Assembly: GCF_037975245.1 (NCBI RefSeq)
Contig: NC_092562.1
Location: forward strand, 20,845,054-20,909,053
From: Apostichopus japonicus
Taxonomy: Eukaryota; Echinodermata; Holothuroidea; Aspidochirotida; Stichopodidae
Direction: 5' to 3'
Length of the DNA: 64,000 nt
Shown: positions 48,935 through 62,350 of the stretch, one piece after another
Layout: each line of letters starts with the position of its first letter
How positions within the stretch are numbered: position 1 is the first letter of the stretch
The notes under the pieces: generated by a model
Databases searched by the model: none
What the model was told of the DNA's origin: nothing
Seen by the model: the letters and a program-made list of their open reading frames with translations, nothing else
Position numbers and translations under genes: made by a program

Positions 48935-51087
48935 CTGAGAAAGAAGTAAGATCCCTATACACTAAACCACATAGATATGACCTGACTTGTGGATTATAAG
49001 TTCTAGGGTGTACACAAGAATCCTTTTGTTATGGTCTAAAGATTGTCACAAACAATAGCAAACTTAAGGCAGCCTATGATTAGGGAGGTAATCTTGTTTG
49101 ACTGAGAATAATTCTGCTTTTGTGATGGGGGGTATTTATAGTATTCTTCAAGATGTTGTATTTGACCTTTGTATTGTGAGCATTTGGGACACAATGCAGA
49201 GGGATTGTAATCTTAAACAATATGGGAATTGTCACTTTATTTAGTAGCTCTAGGCCTGGTCAGAAGAGATCTTGCACCTTGAAATGGACAAGGAACATAT
49301 ACTACCTACATGTGAACTGTAACAGTCAAAGGGGGGGGGGGGTAGTACTCCAGGGGCATTTCCCTGGTGACAGTTTGGGCAAAGACTTTGTATCATAAGG
49401 AGGATAACTTATCTGGTATAGCTAGCTACACAAAATGCTTTACACAACAGTAATGTTGCTGTGCTATATACTGTACAAGTGCAACGATGAATAGATAGCA
49501 GGTTTTGTACACAGAAACCATAGTTATTATATAAGCAAAACAACTCAGAGCCTAACTAACTGCACTTCTCAGACTTTGAGCACTAAATTATTCACTGGCA
49601 TATATGTCTTGCTGCACTCTAAGGTAGTCAGTATAGGTCCCAAATCATAGCACGCTATATATAATTGTTTATAGATAAGTTTTCAAAAGTGCTACTTTCC
49701 TGGAGGTCTTTACTCTCCAAATTGTTCTCAGAGAATTTTTAGGCAACATACAAGATGAGTAGATGCACTGAATGTCCCAGTGAGGAAAATTTCATCGAAG
49801 GTTGTAATTAAAAATTAAAACAGTTTGAGAATTTTGGCCAAAGGCGACCATATTTGAATATCTAGCATATTTTGGGGCCATCAAAGTATACCGTTAACAA
49901 TGTCTTGAATACCATCAGTGGCGGGCAATGTTGATGCTTTATAGCTTGAAGCTTGATAGGACACATTATATACATGTACATGTAATATGTACATGTACAT
50001 GTAATATACAGTACATGTACATGTCTATATATATACAGTATGTGTCTACTATTGTTATTAATATTATTACTGTCAGGACATTGCAGCAGTGAAGACTTAT
50101 ATGAAATCCACCTTCATTAACACTGTATCTACTGTACATCAAGCATGCCATGTTGGACCCATGCAACACATCTTTGTCTCAAAACTGGCAAATTAGGGGA
50201 AATTATTCAAATTACATTTGATATAAACCCCTCTAATTCAAATTTTTAAGTCATATCCAAATTGCATTCACCCCTCTTAAAAAGTTCTGTGAATAAGAAC
50301 AAATTTCTTGTTACTGTACATTATGTCAATTTAATAATGCATATAAACCCCATAAAATTCACATTACCTTACAGTTATTGCCTTATTATACTCTAATGTT
50401 GCAATCTGTGATATCCTGTTTGGTGTTGTAGTTCCTATACACAAGGTGAATCTTTCTCCACCAATTACAATATTTGCTACATGCTATTACGGTAATGTGT
50501 ATATACCCTTGCTACGGTTACTGCATGTAAATTAGGTAGGACAGTCTTGATCAAGTGTTAAAAAGTCACAAAGATGTACTACGTATGCTGGTGACAGTAC
50601 AGCATGCAGCCACAAGTATTAAAACAGCTGGTGTATTATAGCCTTCAAGTTACCATCAGTGTCATTTTGATTGAGTAGCTTTATTTTCCAGAATGAAGTT
50701 TGTTGAACTCAAAATAAATGTTGCAAAATTTTGGCAACATCTGTATAAAGAGACATATATACTGTATAGTAAACTGCATGGACAGAAGAATTTGAGATGA
50801 GGAGAAAATTGGAGAGAACACAAACTTCAAGTCACTTGAAATTTGGACTTGTTTACAAAAGAGTTTAAAATTTCCTATTCTCATGATTATGAGGTTTTCA
50901 TACAGTGGTATTGCTTGCATGTATCTATCAACAGTTAACCAAAATAAAGAATGATTTTTTTAAACAGTAGCAGCTTCAATTCAAATTTAAAAATTAAGAA
51001 ACATTACTTACTGTGTATATATTTGCATTGTGCCTGCTTCTTATTTATGACAAAGAGTCACTAGAGAGGAGGAAATTCTAACCATAT
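48935..51087. other. Non-coding stretch with a palindromic ACATGT cluster
   Basis: No supported gene. G run of 12 at 49331-49342. At 49970-50023 the word tacatgtacatgtaatat is repeated three times; the block is largely self-complementary and could extrude as a cruciform. Confidence 0.5.
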
Positions 51088-51502
51088 ATGCTATGCAGTG
51101 GCGGAGCTAGGGGTATTTATTGGTCAGGGGGGCAAGAATGGTCTGTAGTTCAGCGCTTTCGACACTATCTAAGCAGAGCGCCACCACAGGTTTGCGCGGA
51201 GCGTACAGAAATTTTTTGAGTAAAGATACTCCCTAGATCACCGGAAATGACCCTTTCCGGGCCTTGCTAATTTGCAGATAAACAAAGAATAGGTGTCATC
51301 GCCATTTAGTCAGAAGATTACACCAACAAAATGTGACAAATGTCAGTAGGTATTTGAGAGCGCAATAAAAAAGTCAATAATCACGAATAAGTAAAAAGTG
51401 GTAAAAAGCTGAAAAGGGCGCCAGCAGTCCATTTGAGTCCGTCAGGGGGGGGGGGGCATCCTCCCCCTCTGACTGTATGGACGCTCCGCCACTGTTGCTA
51501 TG
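51088..51502. mobile_element. hAT-type MITE, 399 bp
   Basis: The element spans 51096-51494. It begins CAGTGGCGGAGCTAGG and ends GCTCCGCCACTG, a 12-base perfect terminal inverted repeat. Flanks ATGCTATG (51088-51095) and TTGCTATG (51495-51502) form an 8-bp target duplication with one mismatch. The interior shares actatctaagcagagcgcca, agatcaccggaaatg and ccgggccttg with the element at 42.3 kb, but it carries about 120 extra bases toward the right end and a 12-base G run at 51445-51456. No transposase. Confidence 0.88.
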
Positions 51503-53249
51503 CATTTTTATGGAATCAACCGTAAAATATTCTGTGTGGGGGTAGTGACGGTACTGTACAGACTCATAGCATGGTCATGTTTGTATAATACTACCTATGT
51601 GGTATAATGTAGTCCCATTAAAGTAATTGAATTCATTTATTAATATCCATCACGAAACAGTCTCTTCTCTATAATTTTATTATAAATCAAAATTGATGCA
51701 GTTTATAAAGTATAAGTTCAAACTTCATTTAAATCTAGTACTGGAATAGTTATATATTGGAGAATCTCCGAGAAATCTAACAACGCAGAATGAAACGGTA
51801 AAATTATAGAGAAAGACCGTCAAATACGGGCAGAAAATGAATATATAGCTTGGATCGAATCTGAAGATTTTACCAGGCACTCTGTGCCAGTAATTGGTTT
51901 ATTTGAATTTAATAGTAATATAAACTGAGAAGGATGTCACATGATATAGTTTGCATCTCACTCTTAATTTCAGGCTGAATTTCATGATCTTGATCCATGG
52001 ATCTGATCTCCCCATAAGAGGGATCAAGATCTCCGAGTCAATATTCTTAGTGCGAGTGCGTTCGCGTGCAATTTGGGAGTTGATCCTGAGCGGATCGAGG
52101 ATCTGCCATATATCTCCAGTGAGAACACTTCCTGGAGTATGTAGTATTTTTTTCGCTCAATCGGTCTTCAAGGTCAATGCCTTGAGAGTTCAGACTCAAC
52201 AGGTTTGGGAGAGACAAGAAATAGATTGTTATTAGAAGTAGTCTTGGTCCTGAAACATGATCAGCTGCATATTGTACTGTCGTTGGGTGAACATAGTTTG
52301 CCGAAATTACCCAAGGGTACTAAAGATTGGAAACTGGTCAATCAATCAATGTGTCTGGGCAATCTAGTTTCTGAAAGCACATTGATCCTAATCATCTCAT
52401 ATTGAGGTAAAATAAGAATCTACAGAGAAGGATAAAACTTATACGGTATCGAATAACAAGTAATGTAACAAAAATGGAGTATCATCTCTTTGTTCAATGC
52501 CCTATCGTCTGTTTCAAGCTTTAAAGATGAAGGAGATAGGAGGCTTTGGACAGATCTATGGGAGATGATTATAATTTTGAAAGGATTTAACAATTTCTAA
52601 GGCCTGCACTGAAGAGGTGACAGCCATTAACATAAATTTGCTCGAGCCTTAAATTTATTCAAAACGTTCTATTTTCAAGCAGCTTTTGGCATGTATGGGT
52701 TTCGTCAATTTATATGTAATTTTAACAAACCTGAGTATTCATTCTACAAAACAATATTGGAATTGATAATAAAATTATTAAAGACATATCTCCCGTCTCA
52801 ATTTTGTCACCAAATAATTATTTATTGGTGAGTTCATAATGATTCTGTACAATTTTTCAAAAATGTGGTCACTCGGCCAGCTTACACGTTTTTCATTTTA
52901 ACATACGGTATAATCGTATGCAAGAATAGCTACAGTAGTTAACTTGGTAATTTTCAGTTTTGTAAAACTTTTCCTCCAATTTTTGTCATGAGACTGGACG
53001 ACTTGAGCTAGCAATGAAAATTGGGTCATAGCAATAGTTACCAAAGATTGAAAAGTGAACATGTAGTGTAGAGAAAATTGTTCCGCACTTAAATATTTTA
53101 CAATATTTTACCATTAAAGGCCACTATACATTGTTATCAACGTACAGTATAGGGACAAACCACTCATCCTTAACTCAAAACTTATTTATTTAATTTATTT
53201 TTCGGTCTTCTCTGTCCTATTTGTATTTTGTGTTTATTTGTTCATATTT
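51503..53249. other. Non-coding stretch; possible decayed LINE end near 52.5 kb
   Basis: At 52475-52515 a plus-strand frame reads MEYHLFVQCPIV, resembling the 'HLF..CP' segment near the C-terminus of many non-LTR retrotransposon proteins; after a frame change FKDEGDRRLWTDLWEM follows. Both pieces are short, so this is a weak call. A 94-codon frame at 51951-52235 was not recognised. No other feature supported. Confidence 0.3.
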
Positions 53250-53332
53250 TCTTTGTACAGAGCTTAGGAACTTTATTGTATTTTGCGCTTTATAGATTGT
53301 GTTTTTATTATTATGTTTATTATTATTATTAT
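53250..53332 (+). mobile_element. SINE 3'-end relic
   Basis: The text ttgcgctttatagattgtg followed by a TTATTATG/ATT-rich tail matches the 3' end of the SINE at 39.6 kb (ttgcgctatataagaactg plus ATT tail). The body and head are missing. Confidence 0.5.
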
Positions 53333-53689
53333 CCTGCCTGTTTACAGATATTTTCAATGTAGTGATCAGCTTTTGCTTTGATACATGTATGTACTTACAG
53401 CAGTATAATTTGTTGTATTTGTGTGTATGCAAGTGTAGCATGCCCAAAGTCTGTGTGATTTGTTCCCTGATCCATGCATGGACAATTTTGCTAGTTATTG
53501 ACTAATATCCTCCATTGACGACCAATATATCCTCCTACATTATACAGTAGTAGTACTTTTATGTAATGATAATATCCTTGAATATAGCGTTGGTGTTATC
53601 TACTCAGTTGGATTTCATGGTTTCCTTATCATAAAGGTCTTCTCCTCCTACTGTACCATTTAAGCAACTGGTTAGTATTTATACTGTAC

Positions 53690-53965
53690 AGTATATTGTG
53701 TTTGGTTGTAACAGGGAGTTGTCCTGGTTGTAACACCTAATTCTACATCCTAACAGAATTAAGGGAAGAAATTGCTTAATGCAATTGTAGCATTAAAGTA
53801 GTCTATGTTATGTTTGGTTACACTAGGGAGTTGTTATGGACATATTGTTACATCCTGACAGAAGAAAAAGACTTATTAATCTATGTGTGTAACCAGGGAG
53901 TTGTACCATAACAACTCCCTGGTGTAACGAACGATGCAGTACGTGCATGTCCTTGTTTGGTTACA
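53690..53965 (+). repeat. Degenerate direct repeats with a strong hairpin
   Basis: Three related phrases, ggttgtaacagggagttgtc (53704), ggttacactagggagttgtt (53816) and gtgtaaccagggagttgta (53888), are followed by similar acatcctaacagaa-type text, so an approximately 70-110 bp unit has been duplicated and has decayed. At 53893-53922 a perfect hairpin is formed: CCAGGGAGTTGT and ACAACTCCCTGG around a 6-base loop. Its stem is the same family as at 6732-6757. Confidence 0.6.
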
Positions 53966-54145
53966 CCTTTTACTTTGCTCCTTGCTTACCTATCTCCCCA
54001 CAACCTTAGCATCCTGGTTCTACCATGCCTAGAATCATGTCCTGGTAACCTTTTTAACACTATGACCGGCCCCTCTGGTCAATGCCCCTCCTCATTCTAC
54101 CTTCCAAAGTGCCTGGATCACATGTTTTGCGAGTCGATCTTTTCC
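53966..54145 (+). repeat. ~180-bp dispersed repeat, copy 2
   Basis: Matches copy 1 at 44235-44415 in order and orientation: ttttactttgctccttgctt, then cctatctccccacaacc, ggttctaccatgcctagaat, ctctggtcaatgcccctcc and ccaaagtgcctgg. It is inserted among the hairpin-bearing repeats around it; the flanking phrase ggttacacc/aattacacc on both sides suggests it sits inside one of their units. Confidence 0.75.
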
Positions 54146-57100
54146 TTCAAATTTCGTCCATAACGGTAAACCTAGGATTCATAACATATGAAGCAGTACG
54201 TGAATGTCCCCTTGTTTAATTACACCTATCATGTACATCCTAATAGAAGAGAATATCTTACAGACTACTTGCAGCATTAAAGCAGTGTGTTTATCCATTT
54301 TGGGTAAACTTGCTTGCAGGCCAAACTTTGCCATCTTACATATATGATTACTGTCTTGTAGCTTGATTGAGCTGCCTGCTTGCAGCTGAAGTATAATTTA
54401 CAAGCTTAATACAGAAAAATGATCATTATTGCAACAATTTAGGGAACCCCTCCCCACACAGCTGAGGGATAGGGTCATATCGGACCAATGTTCAACTATT
54501 GATGGACCCCTATCCTCTCCCTCCCTCCCTCCTACCCTCCCCCTCTCATCTATCCTCACTTCCTCACTTATAACAGTACACATGCATACTGTACCAATCT
54601 AAGATGGCACAATGACATTTTAAAACTTGTATCATATTGCAAGCATCAAAAAGCCAGCCTGAACAGACAATTGTTACCACTTTCATTTGGATTGTTTCCA
54701 GAACTAGGCATTGAAGTCTAAAATGCTTAATAAGTTTCGGTATGAATGTATACTGTTTCCTCATCGATACCATAAAAGTCCGTTTTATATTCATGGCCAT
54801 CTATATCGTACCCTGACAGTTCCATCGAGAATATGTGACATTGAAATCAATCCAATCGGAGATGCAATTAATATTTCATAGCCAGTACCTCGACGACGCC
54901 ATATGTGTTTCTATGAAATTGCAGCTGATGAGCAAACATCTAAACACCTACGCCGCCTCTCTTAAAATGAAAACTTTATATACCGAATTTCACTTTAAAA
55001 ACTGGCTGTTTTCATCTCAATATGCAAATCTAAATCTACAGATTGGGTTGAAGCGATTGGTCGGTATCCTTTCCACATCTACGTTTCACTCTATTATACC
55101 TACTGCTACTGTAGCTGTCAACTAGTTTGGGATATAGTTAGAATAGTATTAGCAGATCATAATGTCAGTCTATATTACTCTTCATTGAAGAAGGTAATTA
55201 TTGTTAACGGGGTGTATGCATCGAAATAAAAGTGAGTGATAAATGCATTCATCTGTGTTTGGGAAATGCATCACAATTTTGAGCCTTGCTTGAATTATAT
55301 GTAAAAAAAACCTTTAAATTTAGGCAGTAAAGTTTGCACTGGATACATTGTATTAAATTAACTGTGCACATCATTCTGGTCCAAAGGAAGGTAATGTTTT
55401 GCACATAACCGGAGACCCATCGATCTGACTTTGGCTATGTAAATTGACATTACGTATCACTTCACAGGTTCTGTGTTCACTAGCTAGCTTCAACATTAAC
55501 AAGTTTGACTGTTATTGGAGCCTACAATGTGTCTTACATTGGACTCTGTGCTGAGATTTGTTTACAAGATTAAATAGGAGACCATAAAGCTATGTGATCT
55601 GTAGCACGTACACCACCATCAAATGTCTGCTATTATTTATGCCTGCTATTTATAATGTCCACAGTACTACTCATGTGTCCAGTTTTATTTCAAGCAAGCT
55701 CAAATTCAAGACAGAGTGCTTGCTCCGATCCTCCCTCAATCCTAACATATCACCAGATTCAAATCTAATCTCTCTGATATGGTCTGATCTGTATTTGCAC
55801 TACAAATCAGACCCATGCATATCGCAGGGTTCAAAATTTCAAATCTATGTACAAGGTTTACTGCACGCTTCCTTTACCTGTCTCATCTGCACATATGCAC
55901 TCTGATCTACCAAGCTTACAATAGCTAGAAACATATCAGCACTGGGCTTCCATTAATTTACCCTCTTCCTGGTCAATGATCTTGGTTTTTCCTAATCTTC
56001 CATTGAAAGGCCTACAGTGATGAGGCAGCTAGGTACTGCAAGCATCATCAATTGATTGTATTTACTACATACTGTACACACAGCAGTATGTTGTGGGTTT
56101 TAATAAGGTAATAATTGTCCATACCTTGATGTACTACACAGAGCCTGTAGTGTACAAGTCTACAAGTGAAGCTATACATACAGGGATCTGCACGCAGTAT
56201 AAAGTAACTATATTTGTATACTGCTACAGTTGGACCTGTGCTTCGTCAAACTAATTGCATGAAATTGATCGCAGAGTTTGTAATTAATGTTTGTAAAACC
56301 CTTCTTGGAAGATTAAAATGTCAGTCACGAGATAAGTTAAGACGGTAAATTAATCATATCATTTTAAGTTTTTTAACGAGGAAATTAATTCCAAAATGTT
56401 GCCTGCTCAAACTGCTGAATGACTCTAATGAGCTTGCATTCACTGTACTATCAAGTTAGGTTATGCTTTCTAATTTTATGTGATTGATTCAAATTAGAGT
56501 TGGCAGTGATCATGCATGAAATCGCTGAAAACATTCATAAAAACGGAAAAGAGGAGTGAATTTTAGTAATGAACTTGTAACGCTGAGCATGTTATTAAAA
56601 TGTATATGCACCTACAGACATCAAAAACTGCACTTAATATTGGTGGTCACTATGGCGCACTCTTTGTCTATACTTTTCCTCCTAATCAAAAGTTAAAACA
56701 ATACTAACTCAACCATTTTCGAACCACTACAAGACATTCACAATGTGGGACAGGTTCAGCAAACCTATCAAATATTGATAGAGACCAAAATGATACGTGA
56801 AATAGATCTCTGCTATATTATTTGCTCAATATGGACACACGCATCATTTGTCACTAAAACACTATACATAGACTGGGGGTGTGATTTTGTAACCATATAT
56901 TTCTAGTTAATTTGCATAATGTATACCTACTGTATCAACTGTGTCTTTTGTTTACACAATGAAACATACTTTTGCCTATGTGAGAAGTGTGTCGCCACTT
57001 TCCAATTCCGCCAGCCCCACCCCCATCCCTCCCTTCTCCCCAACCCATCCTACCTCCCCAACCCCTTCCTCGTGAAGCTAAACGAGATAAAAAATATTAA

Positions 57101-60100
57101 AAAAGCAAAGAGAAATGTGTACACGTCTTGTAGCTGTAGGAAATTACGTATGCACTTAACATATTACAAAACATACATGACTTATGATGATAAGATTTAG
57201 TATTGCCTAGCTGGATTGTTTGATATCTGAATTTGTTTTGAAAAATAATAGTAATATGCCATGCATGAAACAAAGACAACAACTTTATACAACACATTTC
57301 AATGCTTGGAGGCACAATTAGTGCGTAACAGATCAATCAAATCAACCCTTCCTATGAGTATATGTATGTAAATCCCCATTGTACCACAACATTAACAACG
57401 AGAGATTGCGAGAGAGAGAGAGCAATTTACTAAGATGGAGATGGGATTTATTTACTGACATAGAATCTTCCAAATCATTAATGGAATTGTCATCAATGGA
57501 CCAAAAATTTGTTGGATATACTTTTAGAAGTTTATTGAAGCATACAAGTTTTGCAAGAAGGGAGTTGTAATTTAAAGAAATTGAGAAGATTAATCAGGAC
57601 CCAAAAATTGCAGATTGTCATGAAGTTGGTATGTTCTTTTAAATATTAATGGTTAAATCAGTGCCCCAAGATATGCCTTAAACACCTTAAACATGTATAT
57701 ATGTGAACTTTTAAATGAGACATAGACTCTTAAGGAAAAAGAAACATGTATCTTACGTTAAGTTCTTGAGGGATATCCATCCAAGGATAAATGTCATTGT
57801 CTGGGATTACCTTTCTGAAAAATGGCTCTCGGTGAATTTTAGGAAGTTAAGTTCATATCGGGAGACTCAGCAGAGTATCTGCACTAAAGTTAAAACAGTG
57901 CTTGAAAATTGCTAGAAGTTTTCAAACTTTTTTTTTTTTTTTTTTTTTTTTTTACCATCCAGATAACTCCTTGACATTGAGGAATGTTAAATTAGGCACT
58001 AGAAAATGTCTAAATTTTCATTACTTTCTACTTTTTGTTTAAAAATAATAATAAAAATATGGTTCCTATTGATATAATATTACCACAATTACACACAATT
58101 TTTCTCTACACACTTGAAAGAGGTGTAGTGAAGCTGCCTGTATACAGCATATATCTCTTTTTTTGATACGACCTTACATTCGCTCATAAAAGAAATACTG
58201 CTTTTATAAATTTGTTGATATTTTATTGCCTTTATAAATAATTTTTTATAACATGTACATGTATTGAGTATCAAGTAACATCTAATGCACTTCAGAATTT
58301 AAGAGAAGAATCTTGCTTTTATGCTTTTATCACCCAATTAATAAGATCTTTGTCAAAACAATATGGTTAGGTTTGATGATTGCATTAGCACCTTCTGTTT
58401 CATATAGTCATTTGGTTTCCCCCACCCCCCCCCCCCCCGGCACTGGTGATATATATCAAATGAAATGAAAACTAATAAAATGGGTAGAAAAGTGATAAAT
58501 AAAATAAATTATTATGAGACAGATACAAAGAATCCTGGATGATAAGTCTTGTTGCCATAATAGCAATGATATCAGATATTTCCCAATAAAGGAAATTAGG
58601 TAAAATTTCATTACCTAACCTATACAGTAGATATTCATTTGTCAAAAAGCAATGCCATTATATTAGTGAAATATAGCAAATTTGGTCACTTTCAATAAAA
58701 AGTTTTCTGGTAAATGGTTTGAGTGTTTGTTCCATAAATGGATAAAGTGTGGAGGGTGCCAGTGCTGTGATAGCTATAACTGACATCACACAATGCGTCT
58801 CGATACAATATAGAAAGCATATATCTCTACAAGTGTGTGTGTTCTTTGACAGCACTTGATAACAGCTCGTAAAATTATCAAATAGCCATCGGAAATTGCA
58901 ATTTCACTTCGGGGATACAGTAGTTCTGAAGGGTGCACGTGCATCATATAATACACATATTGTACTGAGAGCAGTATTTTGGATTGTGTTAGGAAAAATT
59001 ATATATTAGTTTATACAGCAAATGCAATATCACTAGCATTTAATGTATAGTCAGGTTTCAAGTTGAGTTATGAACAAAACATATGTAAGACATTCAGGGA
59101 CATAGCTATAGAGGGGTGTGGGAGTGTCTCATCCTCCCCCACCCCTTCCCCTACCCTAATAATTTGCTTGAATCTTCATTAGTTGGAAAAATCAGTGGTC
59201 AAAAACAACGACATGTTTTGGAAAATTGTATCTATGCGACATAAATCTCTTAAAATAATCACAAGACCCTAGCAACCTCCCTTACTAAATTACTCCAGTA
59301 GTCCCAATAATCGTAGGATAGGTTTTGTACAGTATAGTTTCCATAGTTTCAAAACACAGTAAGTGATGTTACCAATTAGCTGAACTTTGTCTTTTGGTCT
59401 CAGACATACACACTTTGCAGTGGGATATATTGGGACCATATGCTTCATGCATACAATAACCCTGTGAAATGGTTATATTAGTTATTTTTCAGTATATCTT
59501 TCCCCAAATTCTCTTTAATTTATCCGGCAAAAAGGGCATGTTAATTTTTTTAATTTTTTTTTTTACTGCCTTCTGGTTTTGCTTATTTGTATGTGAGCTA
59601 GATAAACCTTGGATTTCTTGTTCTGTACTGTGTTGACAAATTCACCTGATAAAACTCAAGTACCTAATAGCTTGTACTTTTAATTTAATTTACGTGTTTG
59701 TCTCTTTTGTCATGATTTGACAAATTAAAAATGATATTAACTCGAGAAAAAACTGAAAACATGGTCGGCATTTATAGACAGATCTCAACTTTGATTTGCA
59801 CATGCAACCATGTTATAAATCATTTTTGTATATAAATGTAAATTAATGAGAGCTAAATCCACCAAGTCAAATCTGCATGCACCTGTATATATATCTACAG
59901 TACTTAGGGTTCTAGACCATACAGTATGTTGGTTTTATTAACATGCGAAAAAGTAAAACCCATGAATAATAATTGGTTTGGGGAAGACATTCCAGTCGCC
60001 TATTGCAAATTCCATCAAAGTTACTGTCTGGAGGGGGTATCTGGTTTTACTTGGGTAATCTCTGGAATGGTGCATGACATGAATTAATGAGGCTAGGACC

Positions 60101-62350
60101 GTAGGGTGACAAACGTCCAGAGAGGAGCCTGAGCAGATCTGGAGATTGTCGAATGATGATGCGAGGTGAACAGACTGTCAACATGCAACAAAACAACACA
60201 ACATATCATAAACTTGAACAGGGAATAATTGAGCTACTATGTCAGCATATAATGCTCTGCGAAATGGTCAAAGTGCTATAAAAAATAAATATATGAAAAA
60301 TTGGGAGGGGGGGGAATGAATGAAGCAGTTTTTGCATTTACGAAACAGTGAAAATTATAAGAGACAAGATTCAGATATATTCAGAAATATTGCTACACAA
60401 ACTAAAGCAAGCTAAAACACTGAAATTATTTCCCTGAAATATAACTTGTACACACAGCTCTATGTATTATACAACTATATGAAATAATGTAGGGCCTCTC
60501 TCCAGTATGAAATATTGATATTTTGTCCCAAGGAAAAATTGATTATTATTATGATTATGATTATTATTATATAAAAAGGCTGCAAGAGATGAGGCAATTT
60601 CAGTAAAGAAACACATAGAATAATGAATAGAATAGTTATAAGTATAGGACAGTCACAATATGTGTGGTATTCACAACAATGTGAGAAACATACTGTACAC
60701 AGTATACTGTTGATGTACACAGGACGTTGAACAAGCGTCCCACATTTGAAATCCTATACATTTGTTGATGAATAACAAGGTGGAGACTTGAGCAAGTCTA
60801 AAGCATACGGTCATTGAAGTAGAATTATACACTGTTCTGAGATTATATTTTCTTCTTTCCATTTTTTTTTGTTTGTCACTTGGTTAAATTGACTATATTA
60901 GAGTTGGTATAGATAAAAAATGTTATTTCAAATGACACATTCTTCACATGATAAAGTTTAGCTTTTTGTAGCCCACTGATTAATAATGTCTTTAACTCTG
61001 AAAGAGACTAGCAAGTCTATATTAAAGGCAAACCATTGATAGTTAGGAAACCCTGTTACTTTTACATAATTATAAGGTTTCCCTCTATTTGTTTTAAATT
61101 TTCAAATTGGTTACATTTTTTTTGTTTTGTGTTTCAATTTCAGTAATAATATTAAGAAAAGTGGGAAGTTTCTTATTCAAGTGATCAGGTCACACACATT
61201 GTTCAGATTAATAGAGTCCTTGGTAGTGGTATATATATTGTCCTGAACTTAAAAAGAGGTCAACGGAATGTTTTGCCTTAGGAGACCTTAGATGCTTTGG
61301 GTGATGTCGTCGGTTGTAAAGTACACCCGGAATTAGCGGGCAGCAATATATGATGGATGTAGCGATGCGTGGAATTTGAAACTTTGCAATCAAAGCTGCT
61401 TTTCATCGGCTATCTTGATTGGCCTCCAGTTACTGTAATGAAGATTTGGCAGTCATAATGATAATGTCCATGGATATCGTTAAGCAGAAACAGAAGTCAT
61501 GGTTGTCCACGGCATTCGTATCCATTTACCCTCTAATTTCCAAGTTCCATCCAAGGTTGGAGAATATTCCTGCGGTCGATCGATATCCCTTTCTTCTTCT
61601 TCTTGCAATCATGCCAATTCGATGGATGTTACTTCAAGGATGGTTTTCTTTTAATTACTGATATATGTAAGTACTGATGTAGAACTTTTAGGAAACAAGT
61701 ACCTTAATAATACAGTACAACTATGGATTCTAGGAACAAATTGGGACATGTATTGTAGTTTTGCTTTTTGACGTCACATGCACAAATGAAGTACAGAATA
61801 AAGAATAGATTTCATGTTTGGTTACAATGCGTAAGTCTCAGTAACATTTGCAATAGTGCTGGCGTGTGTGTTTATGCGTGTGTGTATGCCTGTGTGTGTG
61901 TGTATGTGATGGCCAGCCTATTAACATGGTATCTCAAGAAACCCCTGATATGTAGATGTGTCCTATTGTTTGTGGTTCCCACATTGGGGAATCAAAATGT
62001 TATACTGTTAATTCCTTACCAGTGAATTAAACGGTTGATGCTTTGTCAACATGATAACTGATTCCTGCATGGTACCTTTCTTTATATGTTGCTGCATTAG
62101 TCAATAGATAATCCTCTTCATGTTGATGTGTGCAAGTTCATGTATATTAACATGTAGTGCTTACTACCACACTGTGAATATGTTTAGGCATCGTAACACC
62201 TAAACATTTTCGTTTTCTGGTTAACAGTAAGGTGTGTCGATCAAAATTATGGTCGCCAGGTCGATTCAAAGATTAACACGAAAAGGTTTTGTGTGCATAT
62301 AATTGAAATTTTAGTGAGTTGGAAATTCAAGAACAATGTAAAAACTTTCA
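54146..62350. other. Non-coding stretch with simple repeats
   Basis: No supported gene. CCCT-rich patch at 54508-54546; possible decayed copy of the 44.2-kb repeat at about 55855-55990 (cctttacctgtctcatctgc, ctctgatctacc); pyrimidine-rich patch at 57008-57070; GA repeat near 57408-57422; T run of over 20 at about 57929-57952; C run of 14 at 58425-58438; ATT-type repeats near 60541; TG repeat at 61862-61908. Short frames in between show no recognised family. Confidence 0.45.

Noticed and set aside
57379-57915. Two adjacent plus-strand frames of 63 and 66 codons
   Set aside because: No shared family or splice sites; the gap between them has stops and they end in a long T run.
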